Assembly: GCA_945862215.1 (NCBI GenBank)
Contig: CAMAXY010000003.1
Span: 1 to 64,000, forward strand
Source: Singulisphaera sp. GP187
Lineage (GTDB): Bacteria > Planctomycetota > Phycisphaerae > Phycisphaerales > SM1A02
Length of the DNA: 64,000 bases
Direction: 5' to 3'
Shown piece by piece: positions 43,487 through 51,291 of the stretch. Below the pieces are notes generated by a model. That model was not told the DNA's origin. It did not search any database and saw only the letters and a program-made list of their open reading frames with translations. A program made the position numbers and the translations under genes. How positions within the stretch are numbered: position 1 is the stretch's first letter; each line of letters begins with the position of its first letter.

Positions 43487-46086
43487 GGTGCTTTTACCGA
43501 TTCTATGAGAGAATTTGTATCTGCGAGAGATTTGAGCGGCAGCGATTGCACGCGACCATTTCCAGTATCCATCAGATAGATGCGACAGTCGACGCACTCA
43601 ACGGACCATGGTGCGTTCAATCTTCCTTGCGCATGACCGCCACCACCCCAGATTCCATGCGAAGCGCCAGTGAGCGAATCAAGTTGCTGTAATCGGCAAT
43701 TTCCAAATTCCGCGACGAGCAGACTTCCGTCTTCGAGGACGCAAACTCCATATGGGTAGGCCAATTGGCCAGCAGCGCGACCCGACGCACACAGAATGCG
43801 CTTCAACTCCCCCGCTTGAGAAAAAACTTGAATACGGTGATTGCAAGAATCAGCAACGAATATTTCGGATCCGTCATTGGCAATAGCGATGGACTGCGGT
43901 CGCGAAAACATTCCAGGTTGATCGCCTGGCTTGCCGAATTGGCTGATGAATTTCCCATCTGCGTCGAAAATCTGAACACGGTCGTTTCCTCCGTATTCGC
44001 TGACAAATATTCGGCCATCTGGGGCGAATGCCACGTCCGATGGGAATATGAATTGTCCGGGCCCATATCCGTACGAACCAAACGATCCAACAATACCGCC
44101 GTCGCGATTGAAGATTCGCACTTGATGCTCATGCGTATCGGCAACATAGATCAAACCATTCGGTGCAATTGTTATTCCCGTGGGCTTTCCATTATTGAAC
44201 TTCGGCATGGACCACGCAAATTCGAATGTGCCATCTTTTGCAAATCGTTGCACGCGACCGCTCTTGTCGATGACGAAGATTGATCCAGGGTTCGCACTTG
44301 TCGATCGCTCGATGGCGACTGCACGAGGAATCTGAAAACGTCCATCGGTGCGGCCGAATCTTCCGATGATCACATCCGTAGGCAATCGCGGCGTTGCAGA
44401 ATCAACACCATCATCATTCTCTGCTTCTACTTCGCTTGATCCGCATCCGACAAAGACCAAAGCAACCAAAACGATCATCAACGCTTTCGCCAAACTGTTT
44501 CGAGAAATTCCAGCCAGCAGCGCGAGCGTGACACAAGCGCAACCCAAAGCAAGCAGCGCCATCCACGGAAGTGCAGCGCTGACCGCAGAAGGATCCTGAT
44601 AGTGAATCGCATTCAAGAGAGTGGTTGCGATCCAATCCATTCCCGGTGGTTCAAGCCGCGCTGCCACGGCAGTTTCTGTTGCAGCCAGTGCAAGCATCAC
44701 CAGAAAACCACCTGTAAATGAAGCAAGAAAGATCGGTCGACCTATGCGCAAAAAATCTCCCAGCGATCTGCCGTGCACCATCCAAGACTCACGCTCACTG
44801 CGCGCAAATCCTGCACCACACCACACGCCGATGACCAGCGCAACGGCACTAAATCTTGCAGCTTCTGCGCACGAGACAACAATTGCAGAGTCATACACAG
44901 TTCGCATCAGCGCCGTCGATCTCCACAGCGATGCAGTTGCCAATGCCAAGAGAGTTGCAGGCATGGAAAGCGCGAGAAGCGCGATGCTGAAAACACGGCA
45001 AAGAATTGAGCGTGCATCGCACATCATGAAGCTGGCGCCTGCAAGAGCGATGAATCCTCCAGCGATGCCGCTGAAGCAAGCCATCATCAGCGCATTGGCC
45101 GAACCGCGAGCGTGCAGCGTGGTGAAGGTTGCGTTTGCTCCAACCGTATTCACCTTCGCCGCGAGCAAAGCAATAGGCAGCGCAGTGCCAATGATCAAGA
45201 AAAGAATTCCAAGAGTTGGACCAATGAATCGAAACGAAGATCGTCGCTCTGGGCCAAGATCCGCCAAGTCTCCCTCACCCACTGCCCGCGCGTTGGCGAT
45301 GCCGCGTATGAGAAGAGACGCTGCGACAGCGCTGACAAGGACCGCAATCAACAGCGCTGGAATCGCAGCAATAAGCACTTGTCCTGGCGTCGCTCCTGAA
45401 GCGTCGAATGCGCGTAATTCAGAGGTAAATGTAGCGACCTGCGCCGCATCGAATGCTGTTGTTTCTCCAAAGGTGATCAACGAGATCGCAACAGACGAAA
45501 GCGCCAACGCGCCAAGGTCCGCGCGCCAACATGTTGCCAATCGATCGCGCCACGAACCTCCATCAAGCGTCAGCATCACTGCAGTCATTCGCTCCGACGC
45601 AGATGTACGCAGTCCGACAAGACACGCAGCGATCGGCCAATTCCAAGAGAGCAACGCAAACGCAAGCGTCGAAGCTCGAAGTGGAGAAATCAAATCGTGC
45701 GTGATTGCATAATCGGCGATGGGATGACCAGGTCGAAGAATGCACCACCAACAATAAAAGATTGCATACGCAGGGATCAACGCAGCAGCGAAACAGGAGC
45801 AACGAAGCCACCATCCGCTGTTGCGAAGTGCGCGACCTGGAATCCAGCCGATTGCTGTGGCTGCTAAGCCAATTCCAATCGACCATGCGATAGAACGAGC
45901 AAGCAGAGATACTGGATTTGAAATTGTTTCATCAACTCCACTCGATGATTCTGATATGCATCGAAAAATGAGCGTAATCAAAGGGACCAGCACGAACAGA
46001 ATGACCGCTGCAATTCCAGGCGCAGCGACAAGAAGCGCGGCTCGAGGAATCCCAGTCCTCTTCAATTTGTCCCATCTTTTATGCAT
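43483..46086 (-). CDS. ABC iron-type permease fused to an NHL-repeat lipoprotein
   Basis: An 867-residue frame. Residues 1-535 form a double-length ABC permease of the Fe(III)/FbpB type with about 12 membrane helices and coupling-loop sequences such as SASERMTAVMLTLDGGSWRD and SERESWMVHGRSLGDFLRIG. At 537 a lipoprotein-like signal appears inside the chain: MIVLVALVFVGC with a candidate lipid cysteine at 548. Residues about 570-850 are NHL repeats (for example NGLIYVADTHEHQVRIFNRD, FPSDVAFAPDGRIFVSEYGG), a beta-propeller. An internal start at 44478 could make a free 331-residue lipoprotein. It overlaps the binding-protein gene by 25 nt. No ATPase gene is near. Confidence 0.85.
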   Translation of the reverse strand: MHKRWDKLKRTGIPRAALLVAAPGIAAVILFVLVPLITLIFRCISESSSGVDETISNPVSLLARSIAWSIGIGLAATAIGWIPGRALRNSGWWLRCSCFAAALIPAYAIFYCWWCILRPGHPIADYAITHDLISPLRASTLAFALLSWNWPIAACLVGLRTSASERMTAVMLTLDGGSWRDRLATCWRADLGALALSSVAISLITFGETTAFDAAQVATFTSELRAFDASGATPGQVLIAAIPALLIAVLVSAVAASLLIRGIANARAVGEGDLADLGPERRSSFRFIGPTLGILFLIIGTALPIALLAAKVNTVGANATFTTLHARGSANALMMACFSGIAGGFIALAGASFMMCDARSILCRVFSIALLALSMPATLLALATASLWRSTALMRTVYDSAIVVSCAEAARFSAVALVIGVWCGAGFARSERESWMVHGRSLGDFLRIGRPIFLASFTGGFLVMLALAATETAVAARLEPPGMDWIATTLLNAIHYQDPSAVSAALPWMALLALGCACVTLALLAGISRNSLAKALMIVLVALVFVGCGSSEVEAENDDGVDSATPRLPTDVIIGRFGRTDGRFQIPRAVAIERSTSANPGSIFVIDKSGRVQRFAKDGTFEFAWSMPKFNNGKPTGITIAPNGLIYVADTHEHQVRIFNRDGGIVGSFGSYGYGPGQFIFPSDVAFAPDGRIFVSEYGGNDRVQIFDADGKFISQFGKPGDQPGMFSRPQSIAIANDGSEIFVADSCNHRIQVFSQAGELKRILCASGRAAGQLAYPYGVCVLEDGSLLVAEFGNCRLQQLDSLTGASHGIWGGGGHAQGRLNAPWSVECVDCRIYLMDTGNGRVQSLPLKSLADTNSLIESVKAP

Positions 46087-47270
46087 GCTTTACGCAATAT
46101 GCTGACGGATTCATCAATCGAAGGAACCACCGTTGTTTGATCGTATTGGAATGGATCTTCCACGGCTTGGATACGAATGCTTTGCACATTTTCTGGCATC
46201 AGCGGAAGTCCATCTGGTGGGGAAGAAGGCGGCGGCGCAGAAGGCGACTGTGCAGAATTTGCTGAGTCTGGAATGGATTTTCTGGAGACATTTGTCGGCG
46301 GATTCAATTGAATGACAAAATTTCCTGACCGCGACGCATGCAACCACTCTGTCACCTTGGGCTGCAAGAGAAAGATCATCAATGCATTTGCCTCCGTTGG
46401 ATGCGGCGCACCATTGACGAGAGAAACACTGTTGGGGATCAACATTGGACCGCCTCCAGATTCGCCGCTTGGAAATTGACGAAGTGGAATCATTGCCAAC
46501 ACCGCACCATTGGCGACAGCGGCATAGACATCATCTGAATCAGTGAGACCAAAATCAACTTCCTTGTGGATCACTGCATCAACCACTGCTGCATTGCCGC
46601 CAGCTAACATGAGTGGATTTTTCGAGGCAAATCCATCAACCCATTTCTGAAACGAACCAACTTCGCGCCACTCCATTTGAGATGCAAATGCACCAATGTG
46701 ACCACGCGTTGTTCCAAATCTTGGATCAGCCATCGCAACGCTCTTGCCAAACGCTGGTGTTGCCAAGTCCAACATTGACTGCGGCAATTGCTCCACCGTG
46801 ATGCGTTTGGGGTCATACACCAGCACACGCATGCGCGGCGCGAAACCGTGCCACCATCCTGATTCACCCCGCAAAGAATCTGGAAGTTCACCGCTTCGCA
46901 TGCAACGCCATGGCGCGATCACACCTTCGCGACCAAGTTGCGCTGAAGCAAAGCATTCGCCCGACCAGAAAACATCTGCGCGTGGCGCGTCGTGTTCTGT
47001 GCGCAACATTGCGGCAAGTGCAGTCGTCTTCGAATTTTCACTGTCGTATCGCGCGCGAACAGTGATGCCACTTTCTTTGGAAAAGGCATCAAGAATTGGC
47101 CGGGCGATCGCTTCGTCAGTGCTGACATAGACGACCACTTCCCGCGCAGGAAGTGGTGATAAAGGTTCCGATGAATCTTCCGACGGCACACCGCGATCGC
47201 AACTTATCACAGAAAAGAGAATGACCGTTGCACAGGCACAATGAATGATTTGCCTCATGGTCGAGTTCAA
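46062..47270 (-). CDS. ABC substrate-binding lipoprotein, Fe(III)-type
   Basis: A 402-residue lipoprotein with the lipobox FSVISC. The body is a class II periplasmic binding protein of the FbpA/FutA kind: VVVYVSTDEAIARPILDAFS, RADVFWSGECFASAQLGREG and GLTDSDDVYAAVANGAVLAM. A Pro/Ser-rich tail of about 80 residues follows the fold. The likely start is TTG at 47270, with GAGG 7 nt before it; ATG at 47258 is the alternative. It precedes and overlaps the permease-NHL gene, so the two belong together. The ferric-ion substrate is inferred from family; tyrosine ligands were not traced. Confidence 0.85.
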   Translation of the reverse strand: MNSTMRQIIHCACATVILFSVISCDRGVPSEDSSEPLSPLPAREVVVYVSTDEAIARPILDAFSKESGITVRARYDSENSKTTALAAMLRTEHDAPRADVFWSGECFASAQLGREGVIAPWRCMRSGELPDSLRGESGWWHGFAPRMRVLVYDPKRITVEQLPQSMLDLATPAFGKSVAMADPRFGTTRGHIGAFASQMEWREVGSFQKWVDGFASKNPLMLAGGNAAVVDAVIHKEVDFGLTDSDDVYAAVANGAVLAMIPLRQFPSGESGGGPMLIPNSVSLVNGAPHPTEANALMIFLLQPKVTEWLHASRSGNFVIQLNPPTNVSRKSIPDSANSAQSPSAPPPSSPPDGLPLMPENVQSIRIQAVEDPFQYDQTTVVPSIDESVSILRKACIKDGTN

Positions 47271-47279
47271 TTTTTTGCC

Positions 47280-49133
47280 TCATTTTTGAGCCGGAGACAC
47301 AGCAGGCGAAACAGGTGCCGGAGGTGAGGCAGGTTCCGTTGGTGGAACTGTTGTCGTTGGCGCAGCCTGCCCACTCTTGGCATCAATCTTCTTCTTCAGA
47401 TCGCCGAAGTAATGCTTATGCAAATCGCGCAAATTCGCAGGCACAGGATCTTCATCAGTGCCCTCTTCGTAACCCCGACCGATTTCTCCAGACAACTGTT
47501 TTAAAGCCGCGCGGCTCTCGCCGACAACTGGCGGAGCTTCGACCAATTGACGCGCAATCACATCTCCACCAGTCGACTTCACTTTTTCTTTTCTTGTGCG
47601 CGTTCCAGTTTCAGTTTTTTCTTTCGTGCGCTCGCCCAGCATGCCTTTGCCACCCCCAGAATTCATTGCCGACTTTCCTGGCTTGTCGGAAGGACTCGAT
47701 CCGTCTTGGCATTGACTCCGGCACGATTCGGCATCTTTCATCATTTCACTGAGCATTTCCATTTCGCTGAGAACTTCTGCTGCCTCCTTTGCAGATTGGC
47801 CTGATCCTTCCGATGGATCGCCATCCTTGGATGGTTTCCCACCACTCTTGGATGCTTTGCCGTCAGAACTTTTCGAGTCCTTCTCTCCGCTCTTGCCGCC
47901 GTTCTTGCACTGCGAGCACATAGATTCGCACATCTTGGCAAGTTTTTCTAAATTCTCCCCCGCCTTTGACTGCGACTGTATCGCCTCCTTCAAAGCCTTT
48001 TTCTGTGCATCATTGAGATTCTTTGCCGCATCGATTGCTGCTTTCGCCGCCTGTGGATTCTTTGCAAGCGCTCCATCAAGCCCAGCATTTTCGAGCGCCT
48101 TTTTTAGGGTTTCGTTTGCCTTGGCAGCGTCTTTCAATTGCGAAGTCATTTCGCTCAGTTTCGCGGCTAATTCTTCGCGGGTCTTCTCATCCATCTTGCC
48201 GTCTTTCACCTGATCCTGAAGCTTGGCTAGCGCAGACTTCGCTGCTGCTCCATCGCCGCGCTTGAGAGCTTCGCCAAGTTCCTTCAGCGGGCCCGACTTT
48301 GATGGCTCGATGCGACTGAGAGCATCTTTCATCGCTTCGAGTTGTTGCGCTTTCTCGCCAGTCAAAAGTTCGTCCAGTTTTTTAGAGAGATCATTCACCT
48401 GACGAGTCGTCTCGCGTCGAACAGATTCTGGAGTTTGCAGTTTCTCGTCCGAAGCATCACCGGCAAGTTTCTTCTCTTCTCCATTTTCTCCAAGCGCTTT
48501 ACTCAATTCTGAATTCGTTTCTATCTTGGCCTGTAGCGTTTCGATCTGAACCTTCGCCGCGTCGCGAGCTGCTTGCAATTGGATTTCGCTCAGTGCATCA
48601 GCTGACTGCGCATTTCCAAGAGAAAGCCCCGGCACAAACCACCAGACTGCGCACGCCATCACAATGAATGAAGGCCCTGCCCACCAATTCCGTGGTGCAT
48701 CGATTGGGATTACTCGACCAAGTGATTCAATCAATCGCTTGTCGCCCGCAATCTTCAAGCCATCTTCAATGGCAGCTTGTGCGAATGGATCCGTTCGATC
48801 TGCAACTGCGACTGCAGTGGAAAGGCGATCATGCAGTTTCAATTTCACGTCAATCAATGATGCAACTGCGACATCACCTTCAGCTCGAGGTCGCGAAAGA
48901 AATGCCCAGGCTCCAAGAGCTATCAGAATGATGGCGCCGAGGATGACGAACCATAATCCACGCTCGCCAGCAGGCGACCACCAACCTGCGACCAACTTTG
49001 AACCGACGGAAACCGCGACAAGAACGATGCCAGCCCACAAAGTGACACGACCCATCGACCCTAGAACCTGTCCAAGAAGGATGCGCCTTCGAACACGCGC
49101 GACAATTGTCAGGATGGGGTTGATGTTTGCCAT
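47280..49133 (-). CDS. Membrane-anchored coiled-coil protein of the VWA/MoxR run
   Basis: A 617-residue protein with three N-terminal membrane helices (VTLWAGIVLVAVSVGSKLV, LWFVILGAIILIALGAWAF and FIVMACAVWWFVPG). Then come about 300 residues of Lys/Ala/Glu-rich coiled coil (for example AQQLEAMKDALSRIEPSKSG), a Ser/Lys/Gly-rich low-complexity part with four cysteines in two C-x-x-x-C-x-x-C-like clusters, and a Pro-rich end. The plan recalls DUF4175-type proteins that often accompany MoxR modules. It is the first gene of the run. Function unknown. Confidence 0.75.
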   Translation of the reverse strand: MANINPILTIVARVRRRILLGQVLGSMGRVTLWAGIVLVAVSVGSKLVAGWWSPAGERGLWFVILGAIILIALGAWAFLSRPRAEGDVAVASLIDVKLKLHDRLSTAVAVADRTDPFAQAAIEDGLKIAGDKRLIESLGRVIPIDAPRNWWAGPSFIVMACAVWWFVPGLSLGNAQSADALSEIQLQAARDAAKVQIETLQAKIETNSELSKALGENGEEKKLAGDASDEKLQTPESVRRETTRQVNDLSKKLDELLTGEKAQQLEAMKDALSRIEPSKSGPLKELGEALKRGDGAAAKSALAKLQDQVKDGKMDEKTREELAAKLSEMTSQLKDAAKANETLKKALENAGLDGALAKNPQAAKAAIDAAKNLNDAQKKALKEAIQSQSKAGENLEKLAKMCESMCSQCKNGGKSGEKDSKSSDGKASKSGGKPSKDGDPSEGSGQSAKEAAEVLSEMEMLSEMMKDAESCRSQCQDGSSPSDKPGKSAMNSGGGKGMLGERTKEKTETGTRTRKEKVKSTGGDVIARQLVEAPPVVGESRAALKQLSGEIGRGYEEGTDEDPVPANLRDLHKHYFGDLKKKIDAKSGQAAPTTTVPPTEPASPPAPVSPAVSPAQK

Positions 49134-49172
49134 GGTTGGTCTGAGACCCAGACTTTGTTTATGCTAGTCATA

Positions 49173-50651
49173 ATGTCCATTTCATCCTTTCTTTCGTTGC
49201 GACTTCTTTGCGCCAGCGGCGTGATTTTTATGGCGGCCAACTCCTTTGCGCAGGAGCCGTCAAAGGAACCTTCAAAGGATGGTGGCGACCCACCTGCGCA
49301 AGCGAGTGATTCAGCTTCTAAGGCGCAACAAGAACCGGGGATCAAGGAAACTGATGCTGATTTAAAAAAACAAGTCAAGGCGCTGCAGGAGAGCGTCAAG
49401 GCTCTTCAATCAACAATCGCGAAGCAGCAATTGGACGCAGCGAAGGCAAAGAAATCAAGAGATGATATTTCTGATTCAAAGCCGAAGTCGCCCGCGCCTG
49501 CGACAGAACCCGCGCCAACTGACGAGCCTGCACCAACTGACGAGCCCGCGCCTGCGACAGAACCCGCGCCAACTGACGAGCCTGCGCCTGCGACAGAACC
49601 CGCGCCAACTGACGAGCCCGCGCCTGCGACAGAACCCGCGCCAACTGACGAGCCCGCGCCAACTGACGAGCCTGCGCCAACTGACGAGCCCGCGCCAACT
49701 GACGAGCCCGCGCCAACTGACGAGCCTGCGCCAACTGACGAGCCCGCGCCGACTGACGAGCCTGCGCCGACTGACGAGCCTGCACCAGCTGACGAGCCCG
49801 CGCCAACTGACGAGCCCGTGCCAATGGATGATGCGAAATCTATCTTGCGTGCACAGCAAGAGATACTTTCTGAAATCAAAGCGCAATCAAAGGCGCTCGA
49901 GGAACGAGTAAAGGCTCTCGAATCTTTGGTCGAAAGACAAAATTTAGAACTTGTCAAAGCGCGGGCGGAGAAGTCTTCAAAGCCAGCGAAACCAGCTGGA
50001 GTTCGTGCCAAAGAAACTGAACCTGATACGACGAAAGTAGCGCTGGAAAATGATCCAGAAATGGACGTAACAATTTCGAATGACAGACAAGAGTCAGAAA
50101 AAAACCTCCATGCAATTCAACCTGTAACAGCGCTTACTTCCAACCCTTTCGAGAGTCCAGAAACACTGCACTTAGAAATGACTCAGCGCTATATCGAGCG
50201 TTTTGGAACGACTCCAACATTGACGCCTGATCGCACTTTGGACTTCGACGACTTTTCGATCACTCTTCGCAAATGGGCCTCGGCACAAAATCGAATTCTC
50301 TGCCAACCCATCAACTGGCCAGTCATCGTCTTGCGAACAGAACCTTCAAAGAAAGCATCTGACAAAATGACTCTCACTTGCCAAGCTGTTGATGCCAATG
50401 GATCGAATGCCGGCGTTCCATTCAATGCGGAAATGGATCGGTCGCCTACTTCAGAACTTGTTCGATCCAGTCCAAACGGAACGATTTTTCAACTTGTCGG
50501 CGACATTGATCCACGTATCGATTTTTCTGCTGAGCACGAGACAGACGGATCCTGGAATCGTTCGGGAACTTTCGTCGCACCATATTGCGTTTCACATTGG
50601 GTTGTCATTGGAAAACAACTCACATCGAACACGGCTCCAAGCGTTGAGTGA
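49173..50651 (+). CDS. Exported coiled-coil protein with PAPTDE hexapeptide repeats
   Basis: A 492-residue protein with a signal peptide (MSISSFLSLRLLCASGVIFM, cut near SFA). Two similar coiled coils, KKQVKALQESVKALQSTI and SKALEERVKALESLVERQ, flank 19 hexapeptide units at 49491-49832: 13 PAPTDE, four PAPATE, one PAPADE and a final PVPMDD. The C-terminal 170 residues (for example RYIERFGTTPTLTPDRTLDF) are of unknown fold. The stop shares one base with the start of the BFD-like gene (TGATG), tying it to the feo genes. ATG at 49161 or TTG at 49155 are possible earlier starts. No family recognised. Confidence 0.75.
   Translation: MSISSFLSLRLLCASGVIFMAANSFAQEPSKEPSKDGGDPPAQASDSASKAQQEPGIKETDADLKKQVKALQESVKALQSTIAKQQLDAAKAKKSRDDISDSKPKSPAPATEPAPTDEPAPTDEPAPATEPAPTDEPAPATEPAPTDEPAPATEPAPTDEPAPTDEPAPTDEPAPTDEPAPTDEPAPTDEPAPTDEPAPTDEPAPADEPAPTDEPVPMDDAKSILRAQQEILSEIKAQSKALEERVKALESLVERQNLELVKARAEKSSKPAKPAGVRAKETEPDTTKVALENDPEMDVTISNDRQESEKNLHAIQPVTALTSNPFESPETLHLEMTQRYIERFGTTPTLTPDRTLDFDDFSITLRKWASAQNRILCQPINWPVIVLRTEPSKKASDKMTLTCQAVDANGSNAGVPFNAEMDRSPTSELVRSSPNGTIFQLVGDIDPRIDFSAEHETDGSWNRSGTFVAPYCVSHWVVIGKQLTSNTAPSVE
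49491..49832 (+). repeat. 18-bp coding minisatellite (19 units)
   Basis: Nineteen in-frame units of 18 bp, with consensus CCCGCGCCAACTGACGAG and a variant CCCGCGCCTGCGACAGAA. In the left part the two types alternate as 36-bp pairs; the right part is nearly homogeneous. Unit number is likely to vary between strains and to be error-prone in assembly. Confidence 0.9.
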
Positions 50652-50905
50652 TGGATCCTGACGATCATGTCTGTTTGTGTTTTCGAGTGAGCCTTCGCAA
50701 ACTCAATACATTTCTTGAATGTGAAAAGCCTCGCGTGGCGAGCCAACTTTCGGAGTGCTTTGGCGCGGGAACTGGTTGCCATTGGTGCGTGCCATTTCTC
50801 AATAAATTGCATCAGCAATGGCAAGATGGACAGGCGCCAAGCCTGAACGAATCTCCTGAAGATTATGCTGCTCGCCGCAAGGTCTATCGCGACGAGAAAC
50901 AGTGA
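50651..50905 (+). CDS. BFD-like [2Fe-2S] protein of the feo cluster
   Basis: An 84-residue protein with the bacterioferritin-associated-ferredoxin pattern: HVCLCFRVSL gives C-x-C, and GAGTGCHWCVPFL gives C-x-x-C about 33 residues later, the four ligands of a [2Fe-2S] cluster. The ATG at 50651 overlaps the previous stop by one base; a GTG three bases earlier is also in frame. With feoA and feoB following, it may pass electrons for ferrous-iron release or sense iron, by inference. A free BFD-like protein in this place is less usual than FeoC. Confidence 0.8.
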   Translation: MDPDDHVCLCFRVSLRKLNTFLECEKPRVASQLSECFGAGTGCHWCVPFLNKLHQQWQDGQAPSLNESPEDYAARRKVYRDEKQ

Positions 50906-50999
50906 ATATCGGCACAACCCTGGGCAACCCTGGGGTAAAGGAAAACGTCCCGAGGCAATCAAATTCCGATTTTCTGAGGCATATCTACCTCCGAGTTGA

Positions 51000-51020
51000 T
51001 ATTGAGACTGAGTCTCAATA
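51000..51020. promoter_or_regulatory. Perfect 21-bp palindrome before feoA, Fur-box-like
   Basis: TATTGAGACT (51000-51009), one central G, and AGTCTCAATA (51011-51020) form a perfect inverted repeat ending 10 bp before the feoA ATG. The inner TTGAGA...TCTCAA resembles Fur boxes of the TGAGAAT-N-ATTCTCA kind. Position before an iron-uptake operon supports a Fur-family operator. Confidence 0.6.
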
Positions 51021-51030
51021 CCATTAAACA

Positions 51031-51291
51031 ATGACTCTCGCACCGATCAGAATTCCACTCAGTCAACTCGCACGAGGACAACGTGCGACGGTGGAATGTT
51101 CAGCGCTTGATTCGTTGCCCAACGAACATCGTTGCTTGCTTGCAGCAATGGGAATGGGTGAACAATGCGAAGTGCGCGTTTGCCGACCAGGAACGCCGTG
51201 CATCGTGCAAATTGATCGCACTCGATTGGGACTTCCGCACGGGATTGCCGATCGAATTATGGTGACGCCGATCGAGTCGACCTCGCCGTGA
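51031..51291 (+). CDS. feoA: FeoA, ferrous-iron transport accessory protein
   Basis: An 86-residue SH3-like protein: PLSQLARGQRATVECSAL, then RCLLAAMGMGEQCEVRVCR and GLPHGIADRIMV, the usual FeoA pattern. It supports FeoB in Fe(II) uptake on the cytoplasmic side. Its stop overlaps the GTG start of feoB (GTGA). Confidence 0.92.
   Translation: MTLAPIRIPLSQLARGQRATVECSALDSLPNEHRCLLAAMGMGEQCEVRVCRPGTPCIVQIDRTRLGLPHGIADRIMVTPIESTSP

Noticed and set aside
44621-45712. 363-codon plus-strand frame opposite the ABC permease
   Set aside because: It is antisense to membrane helices of a well-supported permease and its translation is a low-complexity Ala/Ser/Arg sequence without a family.
49491-49832. 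Possible CRISPR array
   Set aside because: Units are directly adjacent 18-bp repeats with no spacers and all are in frame, so this is a coding minisatellite.
49406-50011. Long minus-strand frame of Gly/Ala/Ser repeats antisense to the PAPTDE gene
   Set aside because: The 18-bp period keeps all frames of the repeat open. The plus-strand frame has a signal peptide and coiled coils; the antisense one has only repeat-derived sequence.
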